Origin: Curtobacterium sp. 'Ferrero'
Lineage (GTDB): Bacteria; Actinomycetota; Actinomycetes; Actinomycetales; Microbacteriaceae
Assembly: GCF_002412165.1 (NCBI RefSeq)
Contig: NZ_NXIA01000006.1
Coordinates: 1-64,000, forward strand
Direction of reading: 5' to 3'
DNA length: 64,000 nt
Below, one piece after another: positions 17,982-25,850 of this stretch. How positions within the stretch are numbered: position 1 is the stretch's first letter; the number at the start of each line of letters is the position of its first letter. The notes under the pieces were generated by a model. The model ran no database searches. It saw nothing but the letters and a program-made list of their open reading frames with translations, and was not told the origin of the DNA. The position numbers and the translations under genes are program-made.

Positions 17982-19247
17982 ATGTCGCTGACCGCCCCCG
18001 CACCGACCCTGACCGACAAGCTCGTCGCCGCGCGCGACGCGGCGTCGGTGCTCGCGACCGCCACCACCGCCGTCAAGGACGCCGCGCTCGTCGCGATCGC
18101 CGCAGGTGTCCGCGCCGCGACGGACGAGATCGTCCGGGCCAACCACGAAGACCTCGTGGCGGGTGAGGACGGCGGGCTGTCCTCGGGCCTGCTCGACCGG
18201 CTCCGGCTCGACGCGGCCCGGATCGACGCGCTCGCGGTCGCCGTCGAGCACGTCGTCGGGCTGACCGACCCGGTCGGGCAGAACGTCCGCGGGTCGGTGC
18301 TGCCGAACGGGCTGCAGCTGACCCAGGTGCGGGTGCCGTTCGGTGTCGTCGGCGCCATCTACGAGGCACGTCCCAACGTGACCGTCGACATCGCCAGCCT
18401 CGCGCTGAAGAGCGGCAACGCGGTGGTGCTCCGGGGCGGTTCCGCCGCCGAGCGCACGAACGCGGTGCTCGTGGCGCGCATCCAGGACGCCGTCGCCTCG
18501 GTGGGCCTGCCGCGTGAGCTCGTGCAGACGATCGACGAGTTCGGGCGGCCCGGCGCCACGGAGCTCATGCGCGCTCGCGGGCTGGTCGACGTCCTGATCC
18601 CACGGGGGAGCGCCTCGCTCATCCAGACCGTGGTCACGGAGTCGCAGGTGCCGGTGATCGAGACCGGCGCCGGCGTCGTGCACGTCTTCCTCGACGCGTC
18701 CGCCCCCACGGCGCGGGCCGTCGACATCGTCCTGAACAGCAAGGTGCAGCGTCCGAGCGTCTGCAACGCGCTCGAGACGCTGCTCGTGCACGAAGGCTCC
18801 GCCGAGCGCCTCCTGCCGGTGCTGGCGGACCGGCTCCGTGCATCCGGCGTCACCCTGCGCGGCGACGACGCCACCCGCTCGATCGTGCCCGGCGTGCTCC
18901 GTGCCACCGACGACGACTGGGCGACCGAGTCGATGGACCTCGACCTCTCGATCCGGGTCGTCCCCGACGTCGACGCGGCCATGGCGCACATCGCCCGGTG
19001 GTCGACGCACCACACCGAGTCGATCGTGACGAACGACGTCGACACGGCCGAGCGGTTCCTCGCCGGCGTCGACTCCGCGGTGGTCATGGTGAACGCGTCG
19101 ACGCGGTTCACGGACGGCGGCGAGTTCGGCTTCGGCGCCGAGGTCGGCATCTCCACGCAGAAGCTGCACGCCCGCGGTCCGATGGGACTGCCGGAGCTCA
19201 CGAGCACGAAGTGGATCGTGCGCGGGAACGGCCAGATCCGCGGCTAG
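17982..19247 (+). CDS. proA: Gamma-glutamyl phosphate reductase
   Basis: Second enzyme of proline synthesis, reducing glutamyl-5-phosphate with NADPH. The 421-residue length is normal for the aldehyde-dehydrogenase-fold ProA family. C261 in QRPSVCNALETLL is the catalytic cysteine, and VPFGVVGAIYEARPNVTVD is the family N-domain signature. The ATG at 17982 was preferred over in-frame codons further upstream because TACAAT lies exactly at leaderless distance and the upstream residues are arginine-rich. Confidence 0.97.
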   Translation: MSLTAPAPTLTDKLVAARDAASVLATATTAVKDAALVAIAAGVRAATDEIVRANHEDLVAGEDGGLSSGLLDRLRLDAARIDALAVAVEHVVGLTDPVGQNVRGSVLPNGLQLTQVRVPFGVVGAIYEARPNVTVDIASLALKSGNAVVLRGGSAAERTNAVLVARIQDAVASVGLPRELVQTIDEFGRPGATELMRARGLVDVLIPRGSASLIQTVVTESQVPVIETGAGVVHVFLDASAPTARAVDIVLNSKVQRPSVCNALETLLVHEGSAERLLPVLADRLRASGVTLRGDDATRSIVPGVLRATDDDWATESMDLDLSIRVVPDVDAAMAHIARWSTHHTESIVTNDVDTAERFLAGVDSAVVMVNASTRFTDGGEFGFGAEVGISTQKLHARGPMGLPELTSTKWIVRGNGQIRG

Positions 19248-19289
19248 ACTGAACGGCGTCTTTCCACCGACCGAACGGAGCACCAGACG

Positions 19290-19490
19290 ATGACCCTCCT
19301 CGCCGAAGCCGCAGAGCAAGCCTCCGGGGTCCCCGCGTACGTCTTCCCGCTCGTCGGTGCGCTGTTCTTCGCCTTCCTCGGGTTCGTCACCTGGAGCTTC
19401 CGCGACGTCGCCTACCGCCACTCGCACAAGTTCGAGGCCACGCGCCACCACGAGACCGGCGTCGACGAGTTCGGCCACACGAAGCTCTGA
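19290..19490 (+). CDS. Small single-pass membrane protein
   Basis: A 66-residue protein of unknown function. One hydrophobic segment ([21 protein letters not shown], about 17-37) is followed by a His-rich charged tail ([25 protein letters not shown]). It sits between proA and nadD, and nadD starts 10 bp after its stop. TAGACT at 19245-19250, overlapping the proA stop, is a possible -10. The seven histidines of the tail could bind metal, but this is only a composition remark. Confidence 0.75.
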   Translation: MTLLAEAAEQASGVPAYVFPLVGALFFAFLGFVTWSFRDVAYRHSHKFEATRHHETGVDEFGHTKL

Positions 19491-19500
19491 CCGGCGCCCC

Positions 19501-20100
19501 ATGCTCGAGAGCTCGGGGCGGCCGCGCATCGGTGTGATGGGCGGAACGTTCGACCCCATCCACAACGGCCACCTCGTGGCCGCGTCCGAGGTCGCGCGCG
19601 CCTTCGACCTCGACGAGGTGGTGTTCGTCCCGACCGGGCAGCCGTACATGAAGTCCGGTGTCACGGACGCCGAGCACCGGTACCTCATGACCGTCGTCGC
19701 CACGGCGTCCAACCCGATGTTCACGGTCAGCCGGGTGGACATCGACCGGCCGGGGCCGACCTACACGGTCGACACGCTCCGCGACCTGCACGAGCAACGG
19801 CCGGACGCGCAGCTCGTCTTCATCTCGGGCGCGGACGCCGTTCAGCAGATCCTCGACTGGAAAGACCATGATGGGCTGTGGGACCTGGCGCACTTCGTCG
19901 CCGTGACGCGCCCGGGACATGCACTGAGCATCACCGGGTTGCCGGAGCGCGACGTCAGCGTGCTCGAGGTCCCGGCACTGGCGATATCGTCGACCGACTG
20001 CCGTGACCGCGTGCGCCGTGGGTTCCCGGTGTGGTACCTGGTCCCCGACGGCGTCGTCCAGTACATCTCGAAGCACCACCTGTATCGGAGCGTTGCATGA
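19501..20100 (+). CDS. nadD: Nicotinate-nucleotide adenylyltransferase
   Basis: Forms deamido-NAD from nicotinate mononucleotide and ATP. The 199-residue protein starts with [15 protein letters not shown] at 11-25, where the T/H-x-G-H nucleotidyltransferase motif lies. [13 protein letters not shown] near the C-terminus is the ISST-R-R motif of the family. It overlaps the next gene as ATGA and is followed after that by rsfS, the widespread nadD-rsfS neighbourhood. Confidence 0.96.
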   Translation: MLESSGRPRIGVMGGTFDPIHNGHLVAASEVARAFDLDEVVFVPTGQPYMKSGVTDAEHRYLMTVVATASNPMFTVSRVDIDRPGPTYTVDTLRDLHEQRPDAQLVFISGADAVQQILDWKDHDGLWDLAHFVAVTRPGHALSITGLPERDVSVLEVPALAISSTDCRDRVRRGFPVWYLVPDGVVQYISKHHLYRSVA

Positions 20101-21536
20101 GTTCGTCCGACGCGCAGCCGCCACTGTCGCGGCGTCAGGCGCGCGAGCGGGAGCGTGCCGCCGCGGCCGGTGCGCAGCCCGTGACGCCGCCGCCGACCGT
20201 CGCCGCACCCACGTCCGCCGACCGTCCGGAGCAGGCCCGTCGTCGGCCCGGATCGCACGTCGCACCCGCCCCGTCGGGCGCGGCGCAGGGATCCTCCCGG
20301 CCGTCGGTGCCCGACGTCCCGCCGGCATCGGCCACCGAGATCGTCCCCGGGACCGGCGGTCTGACCCGTCGCCAGCTGCGCCAGATGCGCGAGGCCGAGG
20401 TCCAGGCGGTGCTCCCCGTGCCGCTGCAGGCGCCGACCCCGCAGTCGTCCGACCGCACCGTCCAGGACGTCATCGGGTCCGTCACCTCGTTCGACGAGGA
20501 CGGCGTGCAGGGGTCGCAGCGCTCCGCGTCGCAGGCCGACGTGGAACAGCGTCCCGCAGCGGCGCCCCGTGCGGACGTGTCCCCAGCGGCGTCTCCCGTC
20601 GCCGTGGGCGGTGACGCTCCGTCCACCGCCGCGGACCCGGCGGCCGACGACCGCGCCGACGACACCCCGACCGTGCTCGACGAGGCGACCGTGCACCAGG
20701 CCACCGAGGCCGACGGTGCACCCGACGCCGTCGAGACCCTCGACGAGGCCGCTGCCCACGGCGAGGAACCCCGACGACACCGCTCGACGTGGTCGCCGCC
20801 GGACGCCCAAGCTCCGTCGGCCGACGCCGAGACCGCAGCCGTCGACCCGGCTGATCCCGTCGACGACGCCCCGCGCGCCCCGGCCCTGCCCGCGGTGGAG
20901 TCCTCGACGCCCGGTGTCTTCCCGCTCTCGCTCGACGGCGTCGACGACGACACGAACGAGGTCCCGGTGCGCCCGGTGGCCTCGCGTCCCGCATCGGCCG
21001 GGACGGTCCCGCCGGCGTTCCAGCGGGCGCCGGAGCCGAAGCCGGACACCACCGCCTACCAGCCGCCGACAGGGCACTGGTCGGCGCTGGCGCACGACTC
21101 GAACGACGCCGAGGTCCACGACGAGGAGACCGGCACACGCCGGGTCGCCACGAGCAACCCGAACGCCATCGTGCTGCCGGACTCCGCACTGGCCGACCCG
21201 ACGGGGGCGCTGAACGCCACGGGCGAGGTCATCCTGACCGGTTCGATCGACCTGCCCGCCTCGCTGTCCTCGACCGGGTCGCACCGACCGATCGACGGTG
21301 CCGAGGTCGACCGCCTGCTCGAGCAGCACGACGAGCAGCGCGAGACCGACGCGAGCCCGATCCGGGCCAGCCGCGCGGTGTCGAGCCACACCTCGACGCG
21401 CCAGGTGGTGCTCGCCGCCGCGAAGCCGAAGGAGTCGAAGACGCCGCTCGTCCTCGCGATCTCGGTCGGGGCCGTCGGGCTCGCCGCCGCGGGCGTGATC
21501 ATCGTCGCGCTCCTCACCACCCATCCGTTCGGCTGA
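20097..21536 (+). CDS. Long disordered protein with C-terminal membrane anchor
   Basis: A 479-residue protein that I cannot assign to a named family. It begins with a basic helix ([14 protein letters not shown]), has a second [11 protein letters not shown] segment near 97, and then about 330 residues of Ala/Pro/Asp/Thr-rich sequence without a fold signature. The C-terminus is a single hydrophobic segment ([23 protein letters not shown], about 449-471) and a five-residue tail. This is a C-tail-anchored or type II layout. It is inserted between nadD and rsfS with ATGA overlap with nadD, which suggests coupled translation. Its acidic low-complexity body resembles LCP-associated or scaffold proteins only in composition. 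Confidence 0.8.
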   Translation: MSSSDAQPPLSRRQARERERAAAAGAQPVTPPPTVAAPTSADRPEQARRRPGSHVAPAPSGAAQGSSRPSVPDVPPASATEIVPGTGGLTRRQLRQMREAEVQAVLPVPLQAPTPQSSDRTVQDVIGSVTSFDEDGVQGSQRSASQADVEQRPAAAPRADVSPAASPVAVGGDAPSTAADPAADDRADDTPTVLDEATVHQATEADGAPDAVETLDEAAAHGEEPRRHRSTWSPPDAQAPSADAETAAVDPADPVDDAPRAPALPAVESSTPGVFPLSLDGVDDDTNEVPVRPVASRPASAGTVPPAFQRAPEPKPDTTAYQPPTGHWSALAHDSNDAEVHDEETGTRRVATSNPNAIVLPDSALADPTGALNATGEVILTGSIDLPASLSSTGSHRPIDGAEVDRLLEQHDEQRETDASPIRASRAVSSHTSTRQVVLAAAKPKESKTPLVLAISVGAVGLAAAGVIIVALLTTHPFG

Positions 21537-21551
21537 CCTCGTTCGGCTGAC
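21526..21551 (+). repeat. 14-bp tandem duplication containing the stop codon
   Basis: CGTTCGGCTGACCT is followed directly by CGTTCGGCTGACT. The first copy holds the stop of the preceding gene (TGA 21534-21536) and the second repeats it at 21548-21550. Confidence 0.85.
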
Positions 21552-21564
21552 TCCCCGGGCCGTG

Positions 21565-21598
21565 GACCGCGGACACCGGCTGGCCGGTGTCCGCGGTC
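21565..21598 (+). terminator. 15-bp perfect hairpin upstream of rsfS
   Basis: ACCGCGGACACCGGC (21566-21580) pairs with GCCGGTGTCCGCGGT (21583-21597), loop of two bases, extendable by one pair. There is no T-run. It separates the nadD operon from an internal rsfS promoter. Confidence 0.7.
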
Positions 21599-21603
21599 TG
21601 ACC

Positions 21604-21609
21604 TATGAT
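21604..21609 (+). promoter_or_regulatory. Candidate -10 for rsfS
   Basis: TATGAT directly after the 21565 hairpin. It gives a leader of about 62 nt that includes the rsfS ribosome-binding site AGGA. Confidence 0.5.
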
Positions 21610-21677
21610 TCAGGGGCCGTCGACCTCGACGGCACACCATCCCGGCACCGCGCCGGGGACCCACCGGAAGGACCTGC

Positions 21678-22079
21678 GTGACCGCCTCCCCACGCGCACT
21701 CGAACTCGTCCAGCTCGCCGCCGTCGCGGCCGACGCCAAGCAGGCAGAGGACCTCGTCGCCCTCGACGTGACCGGCCCCCTGCAGCTCACGGACGTGTTC
21801 CTGCTCGCCACCGGGCGCAACGAGCGCAACGTCCTGTCGATCGCGGACGAGGTCGAGGACCGGCTCATCCAGGCGGGGGCGAAGCCGCTCCGTCGTGAAG
21901 GCCGTGCCGAGGGCCGCTGGGTCCTCATCGACTTCGGCGAGATCGTCGTGCACGTCTTCCACGAGGAAGACCGGCAGTACTACTCGCTCGAACGACTCTG
22001 GGCGGACTGCCCGACGATCCCGCTCGAGCTCCCGGTGGCGCAGGGCGTCGGCGAGACCGGTCCGGCCGAGCAGGGCTGA
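21678..22079 (+). CDS. rsfS: Ribosomal silencing factor RsfS
   Basis: Binds L14 and blocks subunit joining under starvation. The 133-residue protein has the family core DVTGPLQLTDVFLLATGRNERNV in two parts and the C-terminal GRWVLIDFGEIVVHVF and YYSLERLW blocks. The GTG start follows GGAAGGA at good spacing. It ends in a short acidic tail. The internal promoter suggests independent expression from nadD. Confidence 0.96.
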   Translation: MTASPRALELVQLAAVAADAKQAEDLVALDVTGPLQLTDVFLLATGRNERNVLSIADEVEDRLIQAGAKPLRREGRAEGRWVLIDFGEIVVHVFHEEDRQYYSLERLWADCPTIPLELPVAQGVGETGPAEQG

Positions 22080-22207
22080 GCCCGCCGGGGCCGACGCGCC
22101 CGGGTGACGGACCCGATTTCGTTGCCGGGTGTTCGCATGGTGTACGCTTCTGTGGTGCCGCCGGGAACGGATGGCACCGAGCAACACCGGGTGGTCCGCC
22201 ACCCAGC

Positions 22208-22283
22208 GGGTCTGTGGCGCAGCTGGTAGCGCACCTGCATGGCATGCAGGGGGTCAGGGGTTCGAGTCCCCTCAGATCCACCA
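22208..22283 (+). tRNA. tRNA-Ala, anticodon GGC
   Basis: A 76-nt cloverleaf with encoded CCA. Acceptor GGGTCTG pairs with CAGATCC (one G-T). The anticodon stem CCTGC/GCAGG encloses ATGGCAT, so the anticodon is GGC, reading GCC (and GCU). The T arm is GGGGTTCGAGTCCCC. TACGCT at 22143-22148 is a possible -10. Confidence 0.97.
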
Positions 22284-22321
22284 AGGAACGGAATTCCACC
22301 AAGAAACGGAGTTCCACCGGA

Positions 22322-22359
22322 ACGAAGCCCCGCCGTCCACCAGGACAGCGGGGCTTCGT
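22322..22359 (+). terminator. Terminator hairpin after tRNA-Ala
   Basis: ACGAAGCCCCGC (22322-22333) pairs perfectly with GCGGGGCTTCGT (22348-22359), and the loop holds a GTCC/GGAC extension. Between tRNA and hairpin, AACGGANTTCCACC occurs twice. Confidence 0.75.
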
Positions 22360-22468
22360 CGTTCCCGGGCTGCACCGTTCTCGGGCCGCGTCACGCACGG
22401 GGGCGAGGCCTGCTCGAGGGGTCTGTCGTGCCCGGGGTCACATGGTCGGACGGGCTCCGGCCAGCCGA

Positions 22469-22474
22469 TACGCT
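22469..22474 (+). promoter_or_regulatory. -10 of a leaderless epimerase-pabB mRNA
   Basis: TACGCT with its last base 8 nt before the ATG at 22482. Confidence 0.55.
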
Positions 22475-22481
22475 GACCTCC

Positions 22482-23435
22482 ATGAGTGCAGAGCACGCGG
22501 GCGACGGCGCCCCGCTGTCCGGAGCCCAGCTGACCATCACGGCCGCGGGCTACACGGCCGACATCGCGACCGTCGGAGCGACCCTGCGAGCCCTCCGGCA
22601 CGGCGACGGTGCCTCCGAGCGGCGTGACCTCGTCGTGCCGTTCGACGCCGACGAGGTCCGTCCGGTGTTCCGCGGTGCCGTGCTGGCGCCCTGGCCGAAC
22701 CGCGTGGTCGACGGCCGCTACACGTTCGACGGCGAGGAGTACGAGCTCGCCCACACCGAGCCCACCCGACAGCACGCGCTGCACGGGCTCGTCGCGTGGA
22801 CCGACTTCCGGGTCGTGGCGCACGAACCCGACCGTGCCGTGCTCGCCACCACGGTCCCCGCACAGTACGGGTACCCGTTCCGCATCGAGATCACGGTCGA
22901 GTACCGGGTCGACGCCGACGGACTGCAGACCGCCGTCACCGGCCGGAACACCGGGCGGGTCCGGGCACCGTGGGGGACCGGGCCGCACCCGTACCTCGTC
23001 GCCGGCGCCGGCACGGTCGACGACTGGACGCTGACCCTCCCCGCCGCGGAGGTGCTCGAGGTCACGCCGGACCGCCTCGTCCCCACGGCGCTCGTGCCCG
23101 TGCACGACGAGTTCGACCTGCGCCGCCCGACCCGGATCGGCACGCGGTTCGTCGACCACGCGTTCACGGGCTTCGACCGCGACGCGGACGGCACGGCGGC
23201 GATCGAGCTCGTCACGGACGACGGACACGGGGTCCGGATGACGTTCGGTGCCGAGTGCGGCTGGGTGCAGGTGCACACGGCCGACCACGTCGTGCCCGAG
23301 TACCACCGCGCGGGCCTGGCGGTCGAACCGATGACCTGCGCACCGGACGCGTTCAACGCCGGCGCCGACCGGGGTCTGCTCGTGCTCGACCCGGGCGGCT
23401 CGCACACCGCGGCATGGACGATCGCGGCGGTCTGA
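22482..23435 (+). CDS. Aldose 1-epimerase family protein
   Basis: A 317-residue protein of the galactose mutarotase-like fold. It probably interconverts anomers of a hexose or hexose phosphate in the cytoplasm. Family landmarks are VGATLRAL near 28, PWPNRVVDGRYTF near 71, TGPHPYLVAG near 167 (a catalytic-type His) and VEPMTCAPDAFNAG near 286 (catalytic-type Glu). TACGCT (22469-22474) ends 8 nt before the ATG, so the start is probably leaderless; upstream in-frame codons run through the tRNA. It overlaps pabB by 22 bp. Confidence 0.9.
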   Translation: MSAEHAGDGAPLSGAQLTITAAGYTADIATVGATLRALRHGDGASERRDLVVPFDADEVRPVFRGAVLAPWPNRVVDGRYTFDGEEYELAHTEPTRQHALHGLVAWTDFRVVAHEPDRAVLATTVPAQYGYPFRIEITVEYRVDADGLQTAVTGRNTGRVRAPWGTGPHPYLVAGAGTVDDWTLTLPAAEVLEVTPDRLVPTALVPVHDEFDLRRPTRIGTRFVDHAFTGFDRDADGTAAIELVTDDGHGVRMTFGAECGWVQVHTADHVVPEYHRAGLAVEPMTCAPDAFNAGADRGLLVLDPGGSHTAAWTIAAV

Positions 23436-24952
23436 CCGAGACCCACGGAGCGCCCGCGGCCCGCATCGAGGTCCGGGCGTTCCCGACGCCGCCCGACCTC
23501 GCCGCCCTGGCGGACGGACGGGACGACGTGGTGTGGCTCGACTCCGGGCTCCCCGACGGAGCGCCGCCGGCGAGTCGGGCACGGGCCTCCTGGTCGGTGC
23601 TGGCCTGCACCGACGGTCCGTTCGCGGCCCGGTTCCGGCACCGTGACCGCCGTGCGTCCGTGGACGTCCCGCCGGCGTCGCGGGCGTGGTTCAGTCCGTC
23701 GTCCGTCGGGGACCGCGCCGCGTTCGCGGTCCTCGACGAGCTGCTGGCACGGACTCCCCGGCTGCCGGAGCCGCTGCCGGGCTGCGGGTTCGCGCTCGGT
23801 TGGGTCGGGTTCCTCGGCTACGAGCTCGGACGCGAGGTCGACGGCCCGGACCGCTCGGCCTCCGGGCACGCCGACGCCGACCTGCGCTTCGTCGACCGGG
23901 CGGTCGTGGTCGCCGCCGACGGTCGCGCCTGGGCGCTCGCGCTCGTCACCGACGCGGAGCCGGCGGCCAGTGCCGCGAACCGGGCGTGGCTGGGGACGGT
24001 GACCGCCCCGTCGACGCCGGCCGACGTCGACGACGCGGCCACGGGCCTCCCGGCCGACCCGGGGACCGACGCGCCGGTCCCGGCACCCGGACGCGTGTCG
24101 CGCGCCGCCCACGAGGCGGCCGTCGACGCGAGCCGCGCGGAGATCCGCGCCGGCAACGCGTTCCAGGTGTGCCTCACCACCGCGTTCGCGGTCCCCGCCC
24201 GGGAGGCACGGGTCGGCTCCGTCACGGACCCGCACCTGGACGAGTACCTGCGGTTGCGGCGGGTCGACCCGGTGCCGTTCGGCGCCTACCTGCGGCTCGG
24301 ACCGGTGCGGGTGGCGAGCCGGTCGCCGGAACGGTTCCTGCGCATCGACGCGGACGGACGGGTGACGGCGGAACCGATCAAGGGCACCCGTCGCCGCGCT
24401 GACGACGCCGGGGTGGACGCATCGGTCCGCGCCGAGCTCGCCGCGAGCCCGAAGGACCGGGCCGAGAACGTGATGATCGTCGACCTGCTCCGCAACGACC
24501 TGCTGCGGACGGCGGTGCCGGGCTCGGTGCACGTCGACCGGCTCTGCGACGTCGAGACCTACGCGAGTGTGCACCAGCTCGTGTCGACGGTCTCGGCGCA
24601 GCTGCCGGCCGGGGCGTCGCGCGCGGCGACCGTCGCGGCGGCGTTCCCACCGGGATCGATGACGGGGGCACCGAAGTCGAGCGCCACGGCGATCGCGGAC
24701 CGCCTCGAGGGGGCGCCGCGCGGGATCTACTCCGGGGCCGTCGGGTACTTCTCGGCGAGCGGTGCCGTCGACCTGTCGGTGGTGATCCGCACACTGGTGA
24801 CGGTGCTCGACGAGGACGGCACAGTCCTCGCGCGGACGTTCGGTGCCGGGGGTGCGGTGACGTGGTCGTCGGTCCCCGCGGACGAGGCGGACGAGGTCGA
24901 GACCAAGACGCGTTCCGTGCTCGGAGCACTGGGGGTCGTGGCAGCCTGGTGA
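23414..24952 (+). CDS. pabB: Aminodeoxychorismate synthase component I
   Basis: Converts chorismate and ammonia to 4-amino-4-deoxychorismate, the PABA precursor of folate. The 512-residue protein has the chorismate-binding C-terminal half with EPIKGTRRR near 320-328. The Lys in PIKGT (K323) marks PabB, where anthranilate synthases have Ala. ENVMIVDLLRNDL, SVHQLVSTV and PPGSMTGAPK follow in order. The ATG at 23414 lies inside the epimerase end; a TTG or GTG slightly later is possible because the N-terminal about 15 residues are not conserved. The glutaminase partner (PabA) is not in the window. An aminotransferase IV gene at 46897 may supply the lyase step. Confidence 0.92.
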   Translation: MDDRGGLTETHGAPAARIEVRAFPTPPDLAALADGRDDVVWLDSGLPDGAPPASRARASWSVLACTDGPFAARFRHRDRRASVDVPPASRAWFSPSSVGDRAAFAVLDELLARTPRLPEPLPGCGFALGWVGFLGYELGREVDGPDRSASGHADADLRFVDRAVVVAADGRAWALALVTDAEPAASAANRAWLGTVTAPSTPADVDDAATGLPADPGTDAPVPAPGRVSRAAHEAAVDASRAEIRAGNAFQVCLTTAFAVPAREARVGSVTDPHLDEYLRLRRVDPVPFGAYLRLGPVRVASRSPERFLRIDADGRVTAEPIKGTRRRADDAGVDASVRAELAASPKDRAENVMIVDLLRNDLLRTAVPGSVHVDRLCDVETYASVHQLVSTVSAQLPAGASRAATVAAAFPPGSMTGAPKSSATAIADRLEGAPRGIYSGAVGYFSASGAVDLSVVIRTLVTVLDEDGTVLARTFGAGGAVTWSSVPADEADEVETKTRSVLGALGVVAAW

Positions 24953-24955
24953 CCC

Positions 24956-24971
24956 TCGAACGCGTGTTCGA
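24956..24971 (+). promoter_or_regulatory. LexA (SOS) box 1
   Basis: TCGAACGCGTGTTCGA, a perfect palindrome matching the actinobacterial SOS box TCGAAC-N4-GTTCGA, four bases after the pabB stop. Confidence 0.88.
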
Positions 24972-24999
24972 GTGACCTGTCCACCGATGTCGGACGCGG

Positions 25000-25028
25000 T
25001 TGACATCATCGAACACATGTTCGAATAT
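25000..25028 (+). promoter_or_regulatory. imuA promoter with LexA box 2 in the spacer
   Basis: TTGACA (25000-25005), 17 bp, then GAATAT (25023-25028). The second SOS box TCGAACACATGTTCGA spans 25009-25024 between them, so bound LexA would block polymerase directly. The -10 ends 7 nt before the ATG at 25035. Confidence 0.85.
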
Positions 25029-25034
25029 GAGGGC

Positions 25035-25850
25035 ATGCAGTCGGCAGCGGCACTCGCGTCGCCCGGGGCACCCGAGGGGTCCCCGGGGGATGCCGGGCGG
25101 GCCGGGGGTGCGGTCGGGTCCGGCCCGGCGCGACCGGTGCGACGGGTCGACCACCTCGGCGATGCCCGGGCCGCGCTCGAGCGCATCACGAGCCTGCGCT
25201 CGCGGGTGGCCGAGATGGAGTCCACACGCGTCGACACGGTCGGCCTCCCGACGTCGCCGGCGCTCGCGCCCCTGCTGCCCGGTGGTGCGATCCGGGTCGG
25301 TGGGACCTACGCGGTGCAGGAGTCGGTGCTCCTGGCGATGACCATGCTGCAGGCGGCCTCGGCGGCCGGGGCGTGGTGTGCCGTCGTCGGCGTGCCGTCC
25401 TTCGGGGTCGAGGCAGCGGCCGCCGCCGGCATCGACCTCGAACGGCTCGTCCTCGTGCCCGACCCCGGCGACCAGTGGCTCACGGTCACGGCTGCCCTGG
25501 TGGACGTGGCACAGATCGTCCTCACCCGCCCCCTGGGTCGTGTGGTGCCGGGGGACGTCTCCCGGCTGTCCGCCCGGTTGCGGCAGCGCGGCGGTGCCCT
25601 GGTCGCCCTCGGCTCGTGGCCCGGTGCCGACGTCTCGCTCCGGGTCACCTCCTCGGCCTGGGGCGGGATCGGACGCGGGTACGGGTACCTGTCCGAGCGA
25701 CGGGTCACCGTCACCGCCACCGGGCGTGCGGGGGCGGTCCGGCCGGTCAGTACCGAGCTGCTGCTGCCCGCCGCCGACGGGGTGGTCCGTCCCGCGGTGG
25801 CGGCACCCGCTGCCCGTCCGGTGCTCCGTCCGGTGGCGGTGGCGTCGTGA
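25035..25850 (+). CDS. imuA: ImuA-type RecA-like mutasome accessory protein
   Basis: A 271-residue protein resembling the RecA core but reduced. It links RecA and ImuB for damage-induced mutagenesis by DnaE2. The GGAIRVGGTYAVQES and VLLAMTMLQAASAAGAWCAVVG segments correspond to the RecA ATP-binding region without an intact Walker A loop. The N-terminal about 45 residues are Gly/Ala-rich. ATG 25035 was chosen over ATG 25017, which lies inside the SOS box and upstream of the predicted transcript start. The stop overlaps imuB as GTGA. The cassette imuA-imuB-dnaE2 is intact and in the usual order. Confidence 0.88.
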   Translation: MQSAAALASPGAPEGSPGDAGRAGGAVGSGPARPVRRVDHLGDARAALERITSLRSRVAEMESTRVDTVGLPTSPALAPLLPGGAIRVGGTYAVQESVLLAMTMLQAASAAGAWCAVVGVPSFGVEAAAAAGIDLERLVLVPDPGDQWLTVTAALVDVAQIVLTRPLGRVVPGDVSRLSARLRQRGGALVALGSWPGADVSLRVTSSAWGGIGRGYGYLSERRVTVTATGRAGAVRPVSTELLLPAADGVVRPAVAAPAARPVLRPVAVAS

